A DNA stretch of 64,000 nucleotides from Gavia stellata (Eukaryota; Chordata; Aves; Gaviiformes; Gaviidae): assembly GCF_030936135.1 (NCBI RefSeq), contig NC_082600.1, forward strand, positions 26,109,943 to 26,173,942. The letters are read 5' to 3'. A program made the translations under genes and the position numbers. The number at the start of each line of letters is the position of its first letter. Position 1 is the stretch's first letter. Shown in pieces: positions 30,545 through 44,500 of the stretch. Below the pieces are notes generated by a model. It saw nothing but the letters and a program-made list of their open reading frames with translations, did no database searches and was not told where the DNA came from.

Positions 30545-33500
30545 CAAACTGAGAGCAGTACAGAGGGAATTTTATTGTCTAAGTGTCAAAGGAAGCAGGA
30601 AGAAGTATCAACATAAGGGCTATGGGAAGCGCAGTAAGAACTAAATCTAAATACAAGTTCTGTGTTGGCTACATAAGAACACAGAACCACACTGATTAAT
30701 TACAAAAAGACACACATGATACTGTTCCTAAAGAAACAAACCTTCCATTTCTTAGTTCTGAGCTGTACCAGTGATAAAAATGTAAATGGTTTTGGAGCAC
30801 CGATCAGTGCTAGAGTAGAATACTGATGTGCATGGAAGGGGACCACTCTGGTCCCACTAGCACCATCTCAACCCTGACCTAGAGGGAAACTCTGCTCTGC
30901 AGAGATTATGGGGGATTCAGTAGCCTTCTGGGCTTAAGTTGAGTTGCTCTTGAGCAGACGGGGCCAGGGTGCCACTGAAGGAGAGTGGCTGTGATACAAG
31001 TAAACACCTGCTCAGAAAACAGACAAAAATACTAAATTCCCAAAGGAGTTCAGCTTGGCTGTAGAGGGACCATCTCCACCTTGCTCTGGCAGAGCAAAAA
31101 CCAAGCCAGAATAGCACTTGCTTTCTTAGGTTAAGTTATAAATCTGTAACGCAGGTCTTAATGTTGACAGGACAACAGTGCAAGACCACTGGACTATTAT
31201 TCCACCAGACTTACACACACAGTACGCATGGGATACAGGGCACCTCCTGCTTATATCTAGTACCTGATCATCGGGACCACTTGAAATACTTCATTTAGAA
31301 GGAGCAAGTGGCTAAAGCAACCACCTGAAATGATTAGCCAGAGCCACTGGAGCAAGGTCAAGCCCATCTAATCCAGACTCTTGCCCTTTGTCAACAGGAG
31401 CATTCTTCTGTTCATTATGGTTTCTTAAACTCTGCAGTTTGAAGGACAGTCATGTTTCAGTCTATACAACACCAAATGTGAGCCTACCTTACGGGGCAGG
31501 CATCTGATTAAGGCTTTCACCTGAAATACTTAAAAAAATTTCTTCATGTTAAGCAGATCTGATAACAGCAATACAGCTACTGCATGAACAGAAACTATGC
31601 TTTAACCACAGTTCTGGAGTCATTTATTCTGGTAGATCCAAGCGTATTGTGTACTGACCCATACAGTGGCACACAAGTAAAATAGACAACTGAAAAAAAC
31701 CCACTCCATTCCCAGCTAAAACACTTGCTAACATACCTTAAGTTCCTAAAGATTCATTTAGCTTATCATATCAGAGTTTAAAAAAAGGCTGGTGTGTCAC
31801 AGACTGATGTACACCCAACCCTGCTCTTTAGTATATGACGTTTACATCAGTGACACTGCAGCAGAAAGTTTTGCTCACTAATCCATTCATCCATTAAAAA
31901 AATTGCAGTTGGCCAGGTATCAAGGGACTTGTCTAGATAAAAGTATAAAGAGGAACTCGTATTTCAAGGTTTGCATTACATTTAAAATAGTTTTGGTAGT
32001 AGTAGGTCAGCATTTGTTCAAGTCTTTCAAAGGTCACCTAGACTTCACGTACAACATAGGCAGTGTCTATCCATTCCTAGTGTATGGATGCAGTTCCCTT
32101 CCACAGAGTTCAGAAGGAGTTGTACTGTAGAACAGACATCAGATGAGACCTACTGAACAGTGAAATTTACACCCCAGAGCTACATGAGCAATCATATTAA
32201 TATTTAAATTAATAGGACTCCTCAAGATCCATCTTCTTTGTTCTGCAGGCACTAAGGAGTATGAGTTACAGTCTAGTTCCTTATTTTCATTCCTTCTCTG
32301 TAGCTCTAAAGACTGGAGAAGTGAAAAAGACTCATCTCCAGCCTTTTTTTCCTTATGGTTAAAGGCAGACAGACCAGAAGCCAGAGCAGGTGGATGAGGG
32401 AGGAAAGAAGTGGAAGTGCAAAAGTTCATCTTTCATTGTACCCTCAGGTTTCTTATGGCATAAAACTGGATTGCACTAATGCTCTCTGTCACAGGGGGAT
32501 GCTGTGTTGTTTGTTAGCAAGGAAGCTAAGCTTTATATTGAAGTGATTCATCTTGTTACAGAGATGGGGGGAGCAAGAGCAAGAAGGGCAGAATTGTTTG
32601 GTCATTTTCCTGTTTCTTGCACCATCTGCTAAACTGGAGATAGAGAAACAGTAAGGGGCAGGAATTCCACTACACGGAGAAACATAGTAGGAGGCTTGCA
32701 ATAGTAACCCTAGTAGAGGGCTTATGTCTGCTCCTGTATCCATCTTTAGAAGTCATCAACATCAGATATGTAAGAAGAATTCAATGCCTCCTAACATACA
32801 TAATTGTGCAACTGAATCTTGAAAGAGGATATTCTTGTCTGGCTACAGCTGAGGATTAAGAGACCTTGAACTCTACCTGTCATTCATTCCTTAAACATCC
32901 ACTTCCTTTGGTTTTCTAAGCTATTTGCCTCCTGCAGGAAAGCGCTTAATTACCAGGTCAAACAAAGCATTTTGTTGTAAGCCATTCTGCCCTGGTGATC
33001 TAACACTGCTAAGCATCCCTTTTGCCCTACTCTCAAGAAAGCATCATTAGGTTGCAGCTGACCCCTCACTTGCCCCATCTGTTTTGAAGTCTTCCTCCCC
33101 CCAACACACTTCCCCTCCTTTCCATCTAAAAAGACTCAAGTCTGTCCAGCTATTGAATGTGCTCTGTATGAAGCTACTCATTATTCTCAAGAGCTTTCCA
33201 GTTACTCTGAATTAACTAGCCAACCAACCAAAGTCATGGTGAGGATGCATCCTAGTTTCATCTAAGTGGCTTTTATAATTTTTTTCTGGATTTCATCCAC
33301 TTTAATAAAACCTGACATTTAGTCTCCCTTGCTGACTGCTGCTTGTATTTATCATATGATTCACAGTGGCACCTGAGTTTTCAGTCCGCTGCATAGCAAA
33401 CATTATGCAAAGGCAGTTTGTGGCTTCCAAGTGACACATATTATTTACAGGTAACTGTGGTACCTTTACAGCTAACATCATCGTTAGCATCCAGACACTA

Positions 33501-35579
33501 CATATGTTAATTTACAGCCACACAAAATTGACCAGAGGACACATTCAAATGGGTGCTTGACTTGCTACTGCTGTCTAATTTCAAACTGTTGCATGTAGCT
33601 GGAGTGCCAGGGAGGGGACAGGTGTTGCACTGCGCTGTGGAAACTGGCATCCTTTTCTGGATTAACCTTATCTTGGATCAGCAGCAAGTTCTGCCACCTC
33701 CCTATGGATTGTCCTCCTGGTCATACAGCATAGCAGGAAGGTACAGACTACAAAGAGAGCCTGGAAGGACAGACTGCAGTGGTATGGATATAGCGCCTTG
33801 CAAGTTACGTCACAGTTAGTGATGTACAATTAGGTACCTGTCTGTAAGGCATGAGTTAAATCACTTGTGGGTGGTGCTTCAAGGATTAATACTGGTTTAA
33901 CTCGACAGAAGAGCTGATTTGTTTGGGGATAAGAACCCATTCTCTGCCACCAAAATAGCACTGCTTATATGAGGGTGTGGCACAGCAATACTGCAACAAA
34001 AAACCTGGTAGAGCTAAGCTCCATCATGTTTCTAACAAGTTCACAGGAAAGAATAAGCCCAGTTCTAACAAAACTATGTAGTACTTCAGAAAGTTTAGCT
34101 CCTTGTCAGTGCTGTGATAAAACAAGCCTCAGTTTCTCTCAAGGATACTCCTACTCCCAAGCTCAATTTTTGCATCCCCTAGATCCATCCATCCATATCA
34201 CTTCAAGGCCATGCTGTTCTGACTTCTGTCAACTCCACTGTTCCCAGGCCCTAGGCCTCACAGAGGTGTCTGACAACACTCCAGACTTCTGACAAGCATT
34301 ACACTGCTTAATCAGTAGTACAATACTCCCCTGAAAAGAAGCGTAGGAAAAGTCAAGGCTGTAAGTGGGCAGAAAGGCCCAGCCCAGCCCTTTGGGGAAG
34401 GCTAGCATAAGTGGTGCTGTTAAATACTGCAACTATCCGAGGAGCCAGAACACAAGCACAGCTCTGGGACTGGGGTGTGGAACTACTCTCAGGAGGCTCC
34501 AGGCTGAGCTGTCAGGAAAGCAGCTGCAATCTCCTTGAACAGGGCTTCCCACCAACAGGTGTCTGTAACTCTAGCACTAACACTACAGTGAGGAAGAAGC
34601 AAGACCCTTGTGGAAAGGAAAAATGCTTGTAAAATCTGTTCACATCATTAAATCCTTCTTTAGCTATTTACTCTTAAAACTCGTACCTCAGTGACTGAAG
34701 TGCCTTCCGCAAGCTTTCACAGTAGCAGTCACTAGAAGTTAATAGAGAGAAGGCTGATGAAGAGATGACTTAGAAGTTCAGGCTTCCCACCAGCCCCTGT
34801 CTGCCCCTGCCTCCACTGCTGGGACGATTGAGGTCTCTGTGCCTGTTTTCGTGGCATAGGCATATCATGACCCACTCAACCACAAAAGGACTTAATGCAA
34901 CAGCTCACCAGCATTGCAGTGCGTAAAGAGGATCATCATCCCACTGTCTACTCCCTCAGAGTCAATGAAATGCTTTGAAATAGGCAGGACTAAACACACA
35001 AGATGTGGTTTCTCCGGATGAGAAGCCTTTGTGTGATCAATAAATCAGACTGAGCAAATTCAGCCCCGTCTCTCACAAGAACAATGCTAAACAAAGTGTT
35101 CATAATGACAAAACCAGGAGTTTTTGCACAAGATGTGGGGGCCATCCCATTCCAGCATCACTTCACCCTCAGCCCTGCAGGCCTCGCATGGGTTGAAGAC
35201 TTCTGTGCAGGCAGGGAAGAAGTACTGTCAACAAGATGCTTCATCTACTTGCTGCCAACACAAAAAAATTGATAGCAAGTCTGCTGACCCCACTCACTTC
35301 ATATTCCTGCACCAAACTCCCACCAACTTTTTTTTTTTTTTTAAAATACTTGTTTCAATGAATTAAGATGGACACCTCTCCCAGAAACAGGCAGGTGAAT
35401 CCTCTGAGACCCATGGGATCCAGCTCTGCGACTGGCCCACTAGGAAGTACCTGGGAAGATCAGCACTCTGTTTCGCTTCCGCTCCCCTGTCCCCTTTGTC
35501 AGAATCACCGCAGGTGGATCCAGGTCCCAGTTGTGGCCAGCAAGAAGTCTGTGGAGCCAGGCACACAAGACAGCTCTCT
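30545..35579 (-). other. Probable long VASH1 3' UTR
   Basis: The sequence follows the VASH1 stop codon (35582-35580, minus strand). Minus-strand AATAAA signals occur at 31628-31623 and 30576-30571; the second has T- and GT-rich sequence beyond it. I therefore place the longest 3' end near 30.55 kb, giving a UTR of about 5 kb. No splice-competent coding exon was seen within it. A T-run on the plus strand near 35.33 kb makes an internal A-run in the transcript. Confidence 0.5.
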
Positions 35580-38500
35580 TCACACCCGGATCTGGTACCC
35601 ATTGAGGTCTGGCATGGCTTTGGAATCAGCAGGCTTCTTCTCACCAGATGGCCTGTGAGCGAAGAGGGTAAACTATTCAGAAACTGTTTTTTCAGTCAGG
35701 AGGTGCTGCACGTAAGAGATGGCAGCACAGGAAAAGGTACAGGAAAGCTTTAGACTTATCCTGCACTATTGAGGGCAGGATTATTCTGCAACCTCCAGTA
35801 ACTCTTCCAATTATCTCCACAAAAGATAATGTAGGTAAGGAAGAGTAGGAAGTCCTCTCTAGTACCCCAGATAAGTTGCAGGAAAACAATCTTACTGACA
35901 GCAGTATAATTTTTGGAATCTCTTTGGGGCATAGGTCTGTGAGACACCGGAGCTCAGACCCCTGCGTAAGGTTAAGTAACAGCTACCAAGATCACTGTCT
36001 ATTTGAGCTCCCTTCCTCCTCCCTACCAAAAAAAACCCCACAAAACCGCAGCTGTCCCCTCACGCCGCAAGCAATGATAAACTTACAAAGGCACAGACTC
36101 GGGAAGAATGCTACTGCAGGTCAGAGAAGTAACCCATTATAAAGAACCCCAGTAAGACATCAGAAGGATCCAAAACCAGACAGCAAGATGGAGTCTGTGA
36201 GTAAAACGGAGATGCTCTAGATAGGTCTCCTGCCCAGCAGCGCCACTCACCGTCTGTCCCCACGGCTGTTGCGCCGATGGGGGCTGGCTTGACCTCTCTG
36301 TGGGGAGGAGACATCTTTCTTTCTGTCCTTGGTGGGAGATGGTGGCCCAGTTCCTTTGCCAATCTACCAGAAAAATTAAAGTAGGAGCAACATGAGCAGA
36401 AAACCAATATGAGCAGTAACCAGAAAACACAAAGCCTAACAATGATTAATGATACAGGAATAAAAGACAAAAAGGCAAGGCAAGTGCATGAAAAATACAA
36501 AAGCCAGAAAAAACAAGCTATAGTGACAGCTATGGCTCCAAGGACTGTATACAGTCCAAGCTAATTGCAATGGCAGTGCTGCACGAGCATCCATTGGGAG
36601 ACCAGCCTATATACAAAGGAAAAGAGCCCCCAGCCTCCAATTCACCCTCTACTCCACCACCATCTAGGAGAGCCTCCTGCCACCTCATTCCCCCAGCACA
36701 CAGTCAGCCAGGCAAGACAGTGGATGCATCAGTGAACTACTTCTCCATCCTTGCTGCTCACCTTCAGCCTCATATCACGGGCATGTCTCTCAAGCTCTTT
36801 GCGGAAGTCTTCCCGGGTTAGCTTGTCTAGATCCAGGATAGAGTGCTTCCACTCAATCTGCTCCACGCTGTGTGGGTCATGGGACACACAGTGGCCCAGC
36901 TTCACCTTTTTGAGAGTGTGCCAGCAGCGGCGATATGCCTCCTCGAAGTCAAAGATGAGTTCGCTCAGTGTGCGGAAGACGGGTGCTTTGTACATGAGCT
37001 CCTCACGTCGGCTGATGCCCAGTGCCCCATAGCGGCCTCCTAAGTTCACCCCCAGCACAATGTGTCGGAAGTAGTTCCCTGAGAAGTGGGTTTTGAAGCT
37101 GATGGGGAACCGGTCCAGCGTGGTCATGTTGTTGGTGAGGTAACTGACAGCAGCCCCTATTCAGGAAACAACCAGTGATACCACTTTCTTGCCAAGATAA
37201 TTCCTGTTCCAGACCCTCCCAGCTTGCTCAGTAGACTCGCCACTGATTCAGGCATCACATAGGCAGGATTTGTTCTCCAGATCAAGAGTCCAGCAGATTG
37301 CAACCTGCCCTACTTTCATCTGGGTCATGGGGAAACCAGACTTGGTCTTTTCAACAGGACAGTCAACAAAGGGGAGTTAATTCTGAGGCAGTTTTGTGAT
37401 GCAGAAGCTGCAGTGCTAACACCTCAAGTGTACTGTATTCCATAGCTCCCAAACTGTAATGCTGTAGCATTATTCCTCAGTTTGTTTTAATCTGTTTTAC
37501 TAGCTACTGTTTCACACACAAACCGAAGAGCCATCAGGACAAAATATGAATCAGACTACCCTTCTGAACCATTCACTTGCCATCTCTGCTCCTCCAGGTG
37601 GCTTTGCCAATGTGCATCAAGAATCTGTAGCCTGAGTGACATAGACTAAGCCTGGAAGATAGCTAGGAAAGACGTGTGCTGAAAGACGACACATGTCTAG
37701 AATTAATAAAGGTATTGCCTAAGCTAGCAAGCAGTGTTAAGACCTAATAGTGAAGTGACATACACCATAATTAGAAATTGGGGAGGATCCCTAACTTATT
37801 TTAATGTAGAACTCATGCATGCAACACTTCAGTAAGGGAACAATGTTATCCACAAAGGACTTCCTGACCTAACTCTAGCTAACATTTTTGTCTCTCTTTA
37901 GATGTTCCTTAGATCCTTCCTTTATCTTTTACTCACTTGTAGAGTTGTCCAGAGCAGCACCGCCCTTCTTGGGGAAGGAGGAACAACTCTGAAGAACTAG
38001 TTCTCATATTTCAGAGAACTGCTTGGATTTGGATTTTATTAGTGGGTTTTTTTGGGAGAACTGGGGAGGAAAAACAGAGGGATGTGGAGCTTGGTGACAA
38101 TACTATCAGTAGCCTCAAAGCATCATAAGAGAGCAGAGGAGGAAACACAAGCATGGGCAGACATGCACAATTCCAAGAGGAAAGGATACATTCCCAGGAT
38201 CACAGCTTCCAGGCATTTTATTGGCAGGGCCTCTTTGGTCATTTCTTTGGCCAGGTCCATCAGCCTGCACAGTAGGACAAGGGAAAGATGAGGACAGTCA
38301 GAGGGTTTGTGCTATGCAAGTACAGCCAGTTCAGCCCTTTTGCACTATATATGTAAGGTAGGTTTCCAGGAGAGGAGGTGGCCCACTGAGGACAGGGAAC
38401 AGAAGAAAATATCTTCTTTAGGAAGATATTCAATACAAACCAGGTCTCTACCACATGCTGTTGCTGCTTACAAGGAACTCCCTTCAGTGAGTTACAGCAA

Positions 38501-41500
38501 AGCTGCCTACTAGGCCAACCTCTGTTCTCAGGGAGACCACAGCACTTGGCTCAGTGAGTTCTGGATGGACACCAATGTGACCACAAGCAGAAGCCTCAAA
38601 GGACCCAGAGCCAGCAGTGTTTGCCTCACGAGGTTCAAGGACAGTGAAGCCCTCTTCTCTGGCATCAACCCTACTCTCTGTTCAGCAAATACTATGGAGG
38701 AGACATTGCACTGATTACAACACAAACATCTGGGGTCACATAAGTCTATGGACCAGACCAATAGTAAGAAGGCAGTCTTGGGAGACTCTCAATATGCTGG
38801 CCAAGATAGTCAATAAATATCAGGTGCTTATCATCAGGAGCTTATGGGGCACAGCTCTTCCCAAAATCTGCAGTCAGGAGAATCCCCCTTCTTCTTCAAA
38901 GTATGAGAGACCAAAAGCTTAGTGAGCCTAGATTCTGCAAAGGCACTTACAGGAGCTATGAAGTTAGACCTGTAAAGATACTTGGCTTTTATAAAGATTG
39001 TTTAGGGGAGGACCTAATTTCAAAATCCATCAGAAGTTCATATAGTTATACTCCCATTAGAAGCAGGCAGAATCTGTACATCTTTGAAATACATTTATGT
39101 TATTTGACTGGATTTACTGATTCATGACAACAAAACCTACTCTTGTCCTTGAGAAAGGCCAGACACAGCTCTGCCCAGCCGTGCCCCAGGCAACAGACAA
39201 TAAAGTCAGCTAAAGTAGAATGGAGCTGCAGTACTGAAAGTCCTGAGTGCCACCCAGACCTTGGCCAGGGGATGGAAGAAAAAACAGTGGGTATAGCAGG
39301 GTCCCAACATCTTAAAGCAAGGATTAAATGCTGTAGGGGCTGCCAGCACTTACCCAGTCAGAGGTCTGCTCTTCTTAATCTCAAAGAATTGTGTCCCAGT
39401 GTGATTGTACCTGGAGGCAAGAAGTTAAGGGCTTGGCAGCTTGGAAAGTAGAGTTTGAAGAAAACCTGTCTGAAGAATTTTCCTGTTACTTACTATTCTC
39501 ACAGCAAAGTCACGATACCACAAATAGCAATGCAAGAAAGTCCCCACCTCCCTCTCCCACATTTCTCCCATTTATAGTCCCTCCTTACTTCCACTGTATT
39601 TCCTTCTTGTCAATTCTTCTCTTTCTCCTCCTCATACACAGGTTACCACTCCATTTCCCAAAGGTCCATGCTGACAGCACATGTTCTGCTCAGCTTTCCA
39701 GTTACCCGGGCAGAATGAAGTTTGATAGAACTCTGTCTGCTCCAGTCTGCGCAGAACGCACAGAGCATTGAAACGTTCATGGTACCTTATTCTGAGACTG
39801 ACTGGGACCCAATCCAGAGCATGACCAGCTTAGATGGGTGAGAGGTGCCCAAGGTCTACCTTCTTACCTTGTTTTAGGGCTGAAGCCAGAGCTAGCTCTC
39901 TATCTCATCAGTGAGATTAGACTGTGCTTACATGGCACATACCTGCTGTCCAGCACAACAGGGATGGAGAAATCTCCTTCCCAGGACACAGTCACACAGG
40001 CAGCTCTGCATATAAAGGGGCAGGATACCTCAGATGCACAGAAGCAGGGTGGCTGACAGTCCTTTAGACAGCTACAGAGAAGTGTGTTCGAGTAGGATGA
40101 CCTGAGAGGCAGTTTTCTCACCACCACAGCTCACCCATGCCTTAAGGTGAGGTGACACACTTTGTAGTCCACCTGAGACCCGACTGTCAGGGCCTCAGAT
40201 ACGTATGTTTTCAACGAAATGGCACTGTAAAGCCACTGACCTAGAAGGGTGGGTGGTGGGGAAAGGCCCTTGACAACATGCCCATTTGTTACACGGAGTG
40301 AACAAGATCAGAAGGTAACTTGGGCAGAAAAGAAAAGAAACAGAGCAGCAAAACAAACCATCATTGCAAGTCCCAGCTTCCTGTTTTCAGGCAGCAAGTT
40401 CCAGTTCCCCTTCAGCTACAGCAGAATGAGCTTTTCTGTTCTTCACAGGGAAAGTCCCCTTCCTCCCTTTTCCTGGGTTATCACACCAGTGAGTAAGCTA
40501 ACAGTAAAGGATACTGAAGCTCCCTGATGTAGCGCTGTACAGCTTCCAGGCGCTCAGGGATGGGGGTGGACGGCTGGAATGCAGGCACACTTGGTATGGG
40601 AATCTGAAATGGGGAGCAGAACGTCAATCACTGCTTCCAAACCTCTCCAGCTTCTTGCTGAACTCAGTGGCACATAGCTAGAGGGAGCGTGTTCCTCTGA
40701 CACCAGCCCCTTTTTGCTGCCCGAAGTGACCACACCAGGAACATTCCTCTGTTCCCACACTGATAACTGGGAAGGGATTCAGAATGAAGCACCACCAGAG
40801 CTGCAAGAGAAACTGTGTGAAAGGGTCCTGCATTTAGTCAATGTTACATTGGAAGAATTAGGTAAAATTAACTGACAAAGCAAGATGGGAGACAGGAAAG
40901 CTATCATCCGAGGTAGCTTGGCCTCATTTGAGTATGCAAACTGGAAGGCACAAAACAAAAATAAGAGAAGGAGAGAGAAAGGCAAAAATGGAGAATGAGT
41001 TTCCCCAAAGCCACTGGCACATGAACAGTCCTGTAAGCAAGGGTATAGAAGTCCCTCACTGCCTCCTGGCATCTCAGGTGAGTTGGCACTGACTGGGACA
41101 CAGGCTTGACAGCATCATGTCTCCCCCCCTCCCCCCCCGCAGAGTTCATTGTTTTGAGTTACATGGTCAGAGAATGACTTCTGCAAGTTCACCGTTTGGA
41201 CTGCTGTCCCATTCTGAGACCTCGACCTCAGTCAGATTTTCCTCACCATTTACTCCACAGGGGATAATCACAGCCTTGTCAGCAGCTGAGAAAATGTGTC
41301 TAAGGAAAGGGAAGGGTCCTGTCTACAGGACAAATATAATGGAGAAGACATAAATTTGGTGTGACTGACAGGCTTGGAGAAACAGCCCACCATCTTCCCT
41401 CTGAAAGAGAGCTCATGCCTGGCACACACCCCTCTGATACCAGACTGCAGCTTTTCACAGCCGTTTGGTTTTTAGCATTTCAGTTCCTCCTCAGACTTGC

Positions 41501-44500
41501 CCCAGAGGTGGGCTATCCCCAGCTAAGAAGGAGTGAGTCACAACCAGATCCTCCCTTGGCCCTTTCACTCCGCTGAGCACAACTGCTTCTGCTGGCCATG
41601 GTTTTGTAGCCAGCAGCGCTGCTTAGCCACTCATCACCTTCCATGCATATTTCTGTGGCCACTCATTTCCATACCTCCTGCTTCTGCCCTGGGTTGGCAC
41701 AAGTGACTGGTGAACCAGGTCAGGCACCTGAACCAGCTGAAAGCCGAGCCAGCAAGCATGGGTAGTTTTCAGTCAGATCAATTCCCTGTCCTGGTTTGCC
41801 ACATGGTCACACTCTGCTTGAGCCTGGACAGCACAGGGGCCAGAGACTGCTTAACCTTGAGAGACAGGCTGTCGCTGCCTCTGGAAACCATAATCTGTGT
41901 TTTTCAGTCTAGCTCCTAGCACCATCAGCAAGTAAACACTGAGCTAAACTCAGTCTCTATCCATTTTCTCTCCCATGTTTTGATCTTTCTTTTCTTTTTT
42001 TGGAAAACTAAGTAGCACCATTTGGCCACTGTACCCATTTTGCTAGCACCTCCTGCAGGTGCCAATTGCCATCTCCAGTGCCTCATTTCCGTACCCTGCC
42101 TGGAGCAAGCAGAGGCACAGGCCGGCTCACTTGCAGGAGATGGCACAGGAACGGCAGAGGCAGAAGTGAAACTGGGTTTGTTCAGCTGCAGCAGGAGCAG
42201 GGAAGGCTCCAGAGAGCAGCACAGGGATGGAGCCGTCTCTGGAACCGCATGAGCTGAGTCAGTTTGGATGCTGTGAGCTGACACACTGAGTCATAGGAAA
42301 TCATTTCCAGGCAGAAACAATGAAAGAGGTAACAACCAGGACAGTCTGACTATTTAACTTTGTTTGATTTCTTCAGCATGGAGACTTTCGTGCTTTTTGA
42401 GTGGAGACAGATGGATTAAGCGCATTTTGACAGTACAGACTAATGATTCTGGGTAGTTACTCCTCCCCTTTACTAGTACAGACCCCCAGATGTCCTCTTC
42501 CTCAAAGGACTGTGCAACACTGAGACAGCGTAATGGCAACCAGTTCAGCAGGAGACTAGTTAATACAGAAGAGCCTCCTGCACCTCAAGTAATTAAACTG
42601 ATGAAAGTACAGCGTGCTCTCTCTCTCTCTCTCAGATCTGGGCCTGCAGCCCAGACTGCGCTACAGTTTCTTTTGCATCAGGTCTATAGCATTTTAATGG
42701 GGCAAGAGAAGCAGGAAGAGAGGAATAAGGTCTCCATCCCTCAATCCCCACACTGACAGAATGGGAGACCCTAATGTTTTGTTCTTACCCAGCATCATCC
42801 ACTGCACATCTCAGAAAGGCTATAAATATTAGGCAGTCTTCACAATCCTCCAGAAAGCCAAGAGGAATTTGTAACAGAAAAGATAGGAGATCAGACCTAT
42901 TTTGCTTTCCCTTTAGTTATTCTGAAAGCTGGAGAGAGAGCTAGGAAGAGAGCCCAGATTTCCCAGAGCACATACCTCTGCCAAGCTTAGCAGGCTGGCT
43001 ATATGCATGGGATTGGGACTCTGCTTTTAGAAAGGGGATCCCGAGAACAACAGAGAATTTCATGTACTAAGTGGGCCGTGCTGTACATGAGACAAGGCAG
43101 ATGGGGGTGAGGCACAGACGAAGCTCCACCCTTATCCATATCACAAAGGTGCTTTTTTGGCCAGCCTAGTTTATCAACACTTTATTTTATGGTGCTTATA
43201 TGTATCCAAGCTCCTCCCCAATTTTCCTTTTGCAAGCAACGTGGGAGCCATACCAATCCCAGTTGTTAGCCTCACTAAAGAAACTGGGTTTTTTCCCTCT
43301 CTCTCTATGAACCCATTAGATGCAACTCTTCCTGTCTTTGCCCTCATAACCACTTCATTTAAAATCCATCATTTCTTAACAAGGCAAGCACACATCACTT
43401 TGTATTTCCAGTGTACACCCATTTGATGGTCCCAGCAGCTCCAAGCAAAACAATACCCCACCCCATTGCTATAAAGGGAACAACCTACAGGAGGGTGGCA
43501 CTCTTAAGCCTAGCATGGCCATGCGTGGCCAATCAACTATGTTCTGCCACTGTGGCACGGCTCACTTGATGCCTACTCACCCCAAATCTCCCAGAAGGGA
43601 ATGGAGACCAGAGGAGATCTCTGAGCTCTCACACCCCAGTGAAAGACACAGCCCCTGCAGCTGATCTGTGAATATATTTATAAAGTCTGATCACGCCTCC
43701 TGCAGTCATAATTTTACAGTATTAAGTTTAGTTTATGGACAACTCTTTTGAGTATTTTCCCCAACACCCAATACTGGCTACCGTTCAAGGCTAAAAATTT
43801 TGGAGTAGGCAAACCACTGTCCAATTCTCAACACCTAAAAAGGCCTATTCACCCTCCAGCACATGGAGAGTACCTGTCTTTTCAAAGGAGTTAGCCCTGC
43901 AGAGTACACTCATTGCCCTAATTCTCATCTGTTGCATCAGCCATTCAAAGAAACTTGATGGCATGGAGATGGGTGGTGATATAAGCAGCCCTCAAAGATA
44001 AAACCACATCCCTAGAGGGGAAAAGGAGCTAGGGAAACAGAGCCCAACCACCCTTGATGCTTCCTGCATCCTAGCATCCTCTCAGCTGTATGCCTGGTGA
44101 GCTTGGGAATGGGATCTCAGATTGCAGACCGCTGAATAGAGTTTATAGATCTGGTTCCCGAGGGTGCTAGCAGACACACACACACACACACAAAAAAGGA
44201 TAGCCCAATTTCACCTGTTATTGCAAGAGCTCATACCACTTGTGTCCCCTAACTGTAACCCTTTGGCACCAAGACCCTAAAGTGAGAACAGTGGAAGTAC
44301 TTCACATTAAGACCAAAACCAGAGACTGAACACTGTGTTTCCCTCCCCTTATGCACTGGACTCTTGTTTGCGAAATTCTTTCTTCCATTTCCCTCACCTC
44401 TCCTGGCCAAATCAGCCCTTTTGGTCAGGAAATTAAGTAGTGCGTGTTCCGATTGATCTGAAACACGTTTTCAGCCTTCACCCAGGCTCAGGACAAAGTC

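Noticed and set aside
36729..37127. Start of a protein at the Met codon at 37127
   Set aside because: This is an internal Met of VASH1 exon 5. The exon begins at 37143 after a splice acceptor.
42022..42252. Plus-strand open frame in VASH1 intron 1
   Set aside because: No domain and no plausible splice partners. The GC-rich stretch reads more like regulatory DNA.
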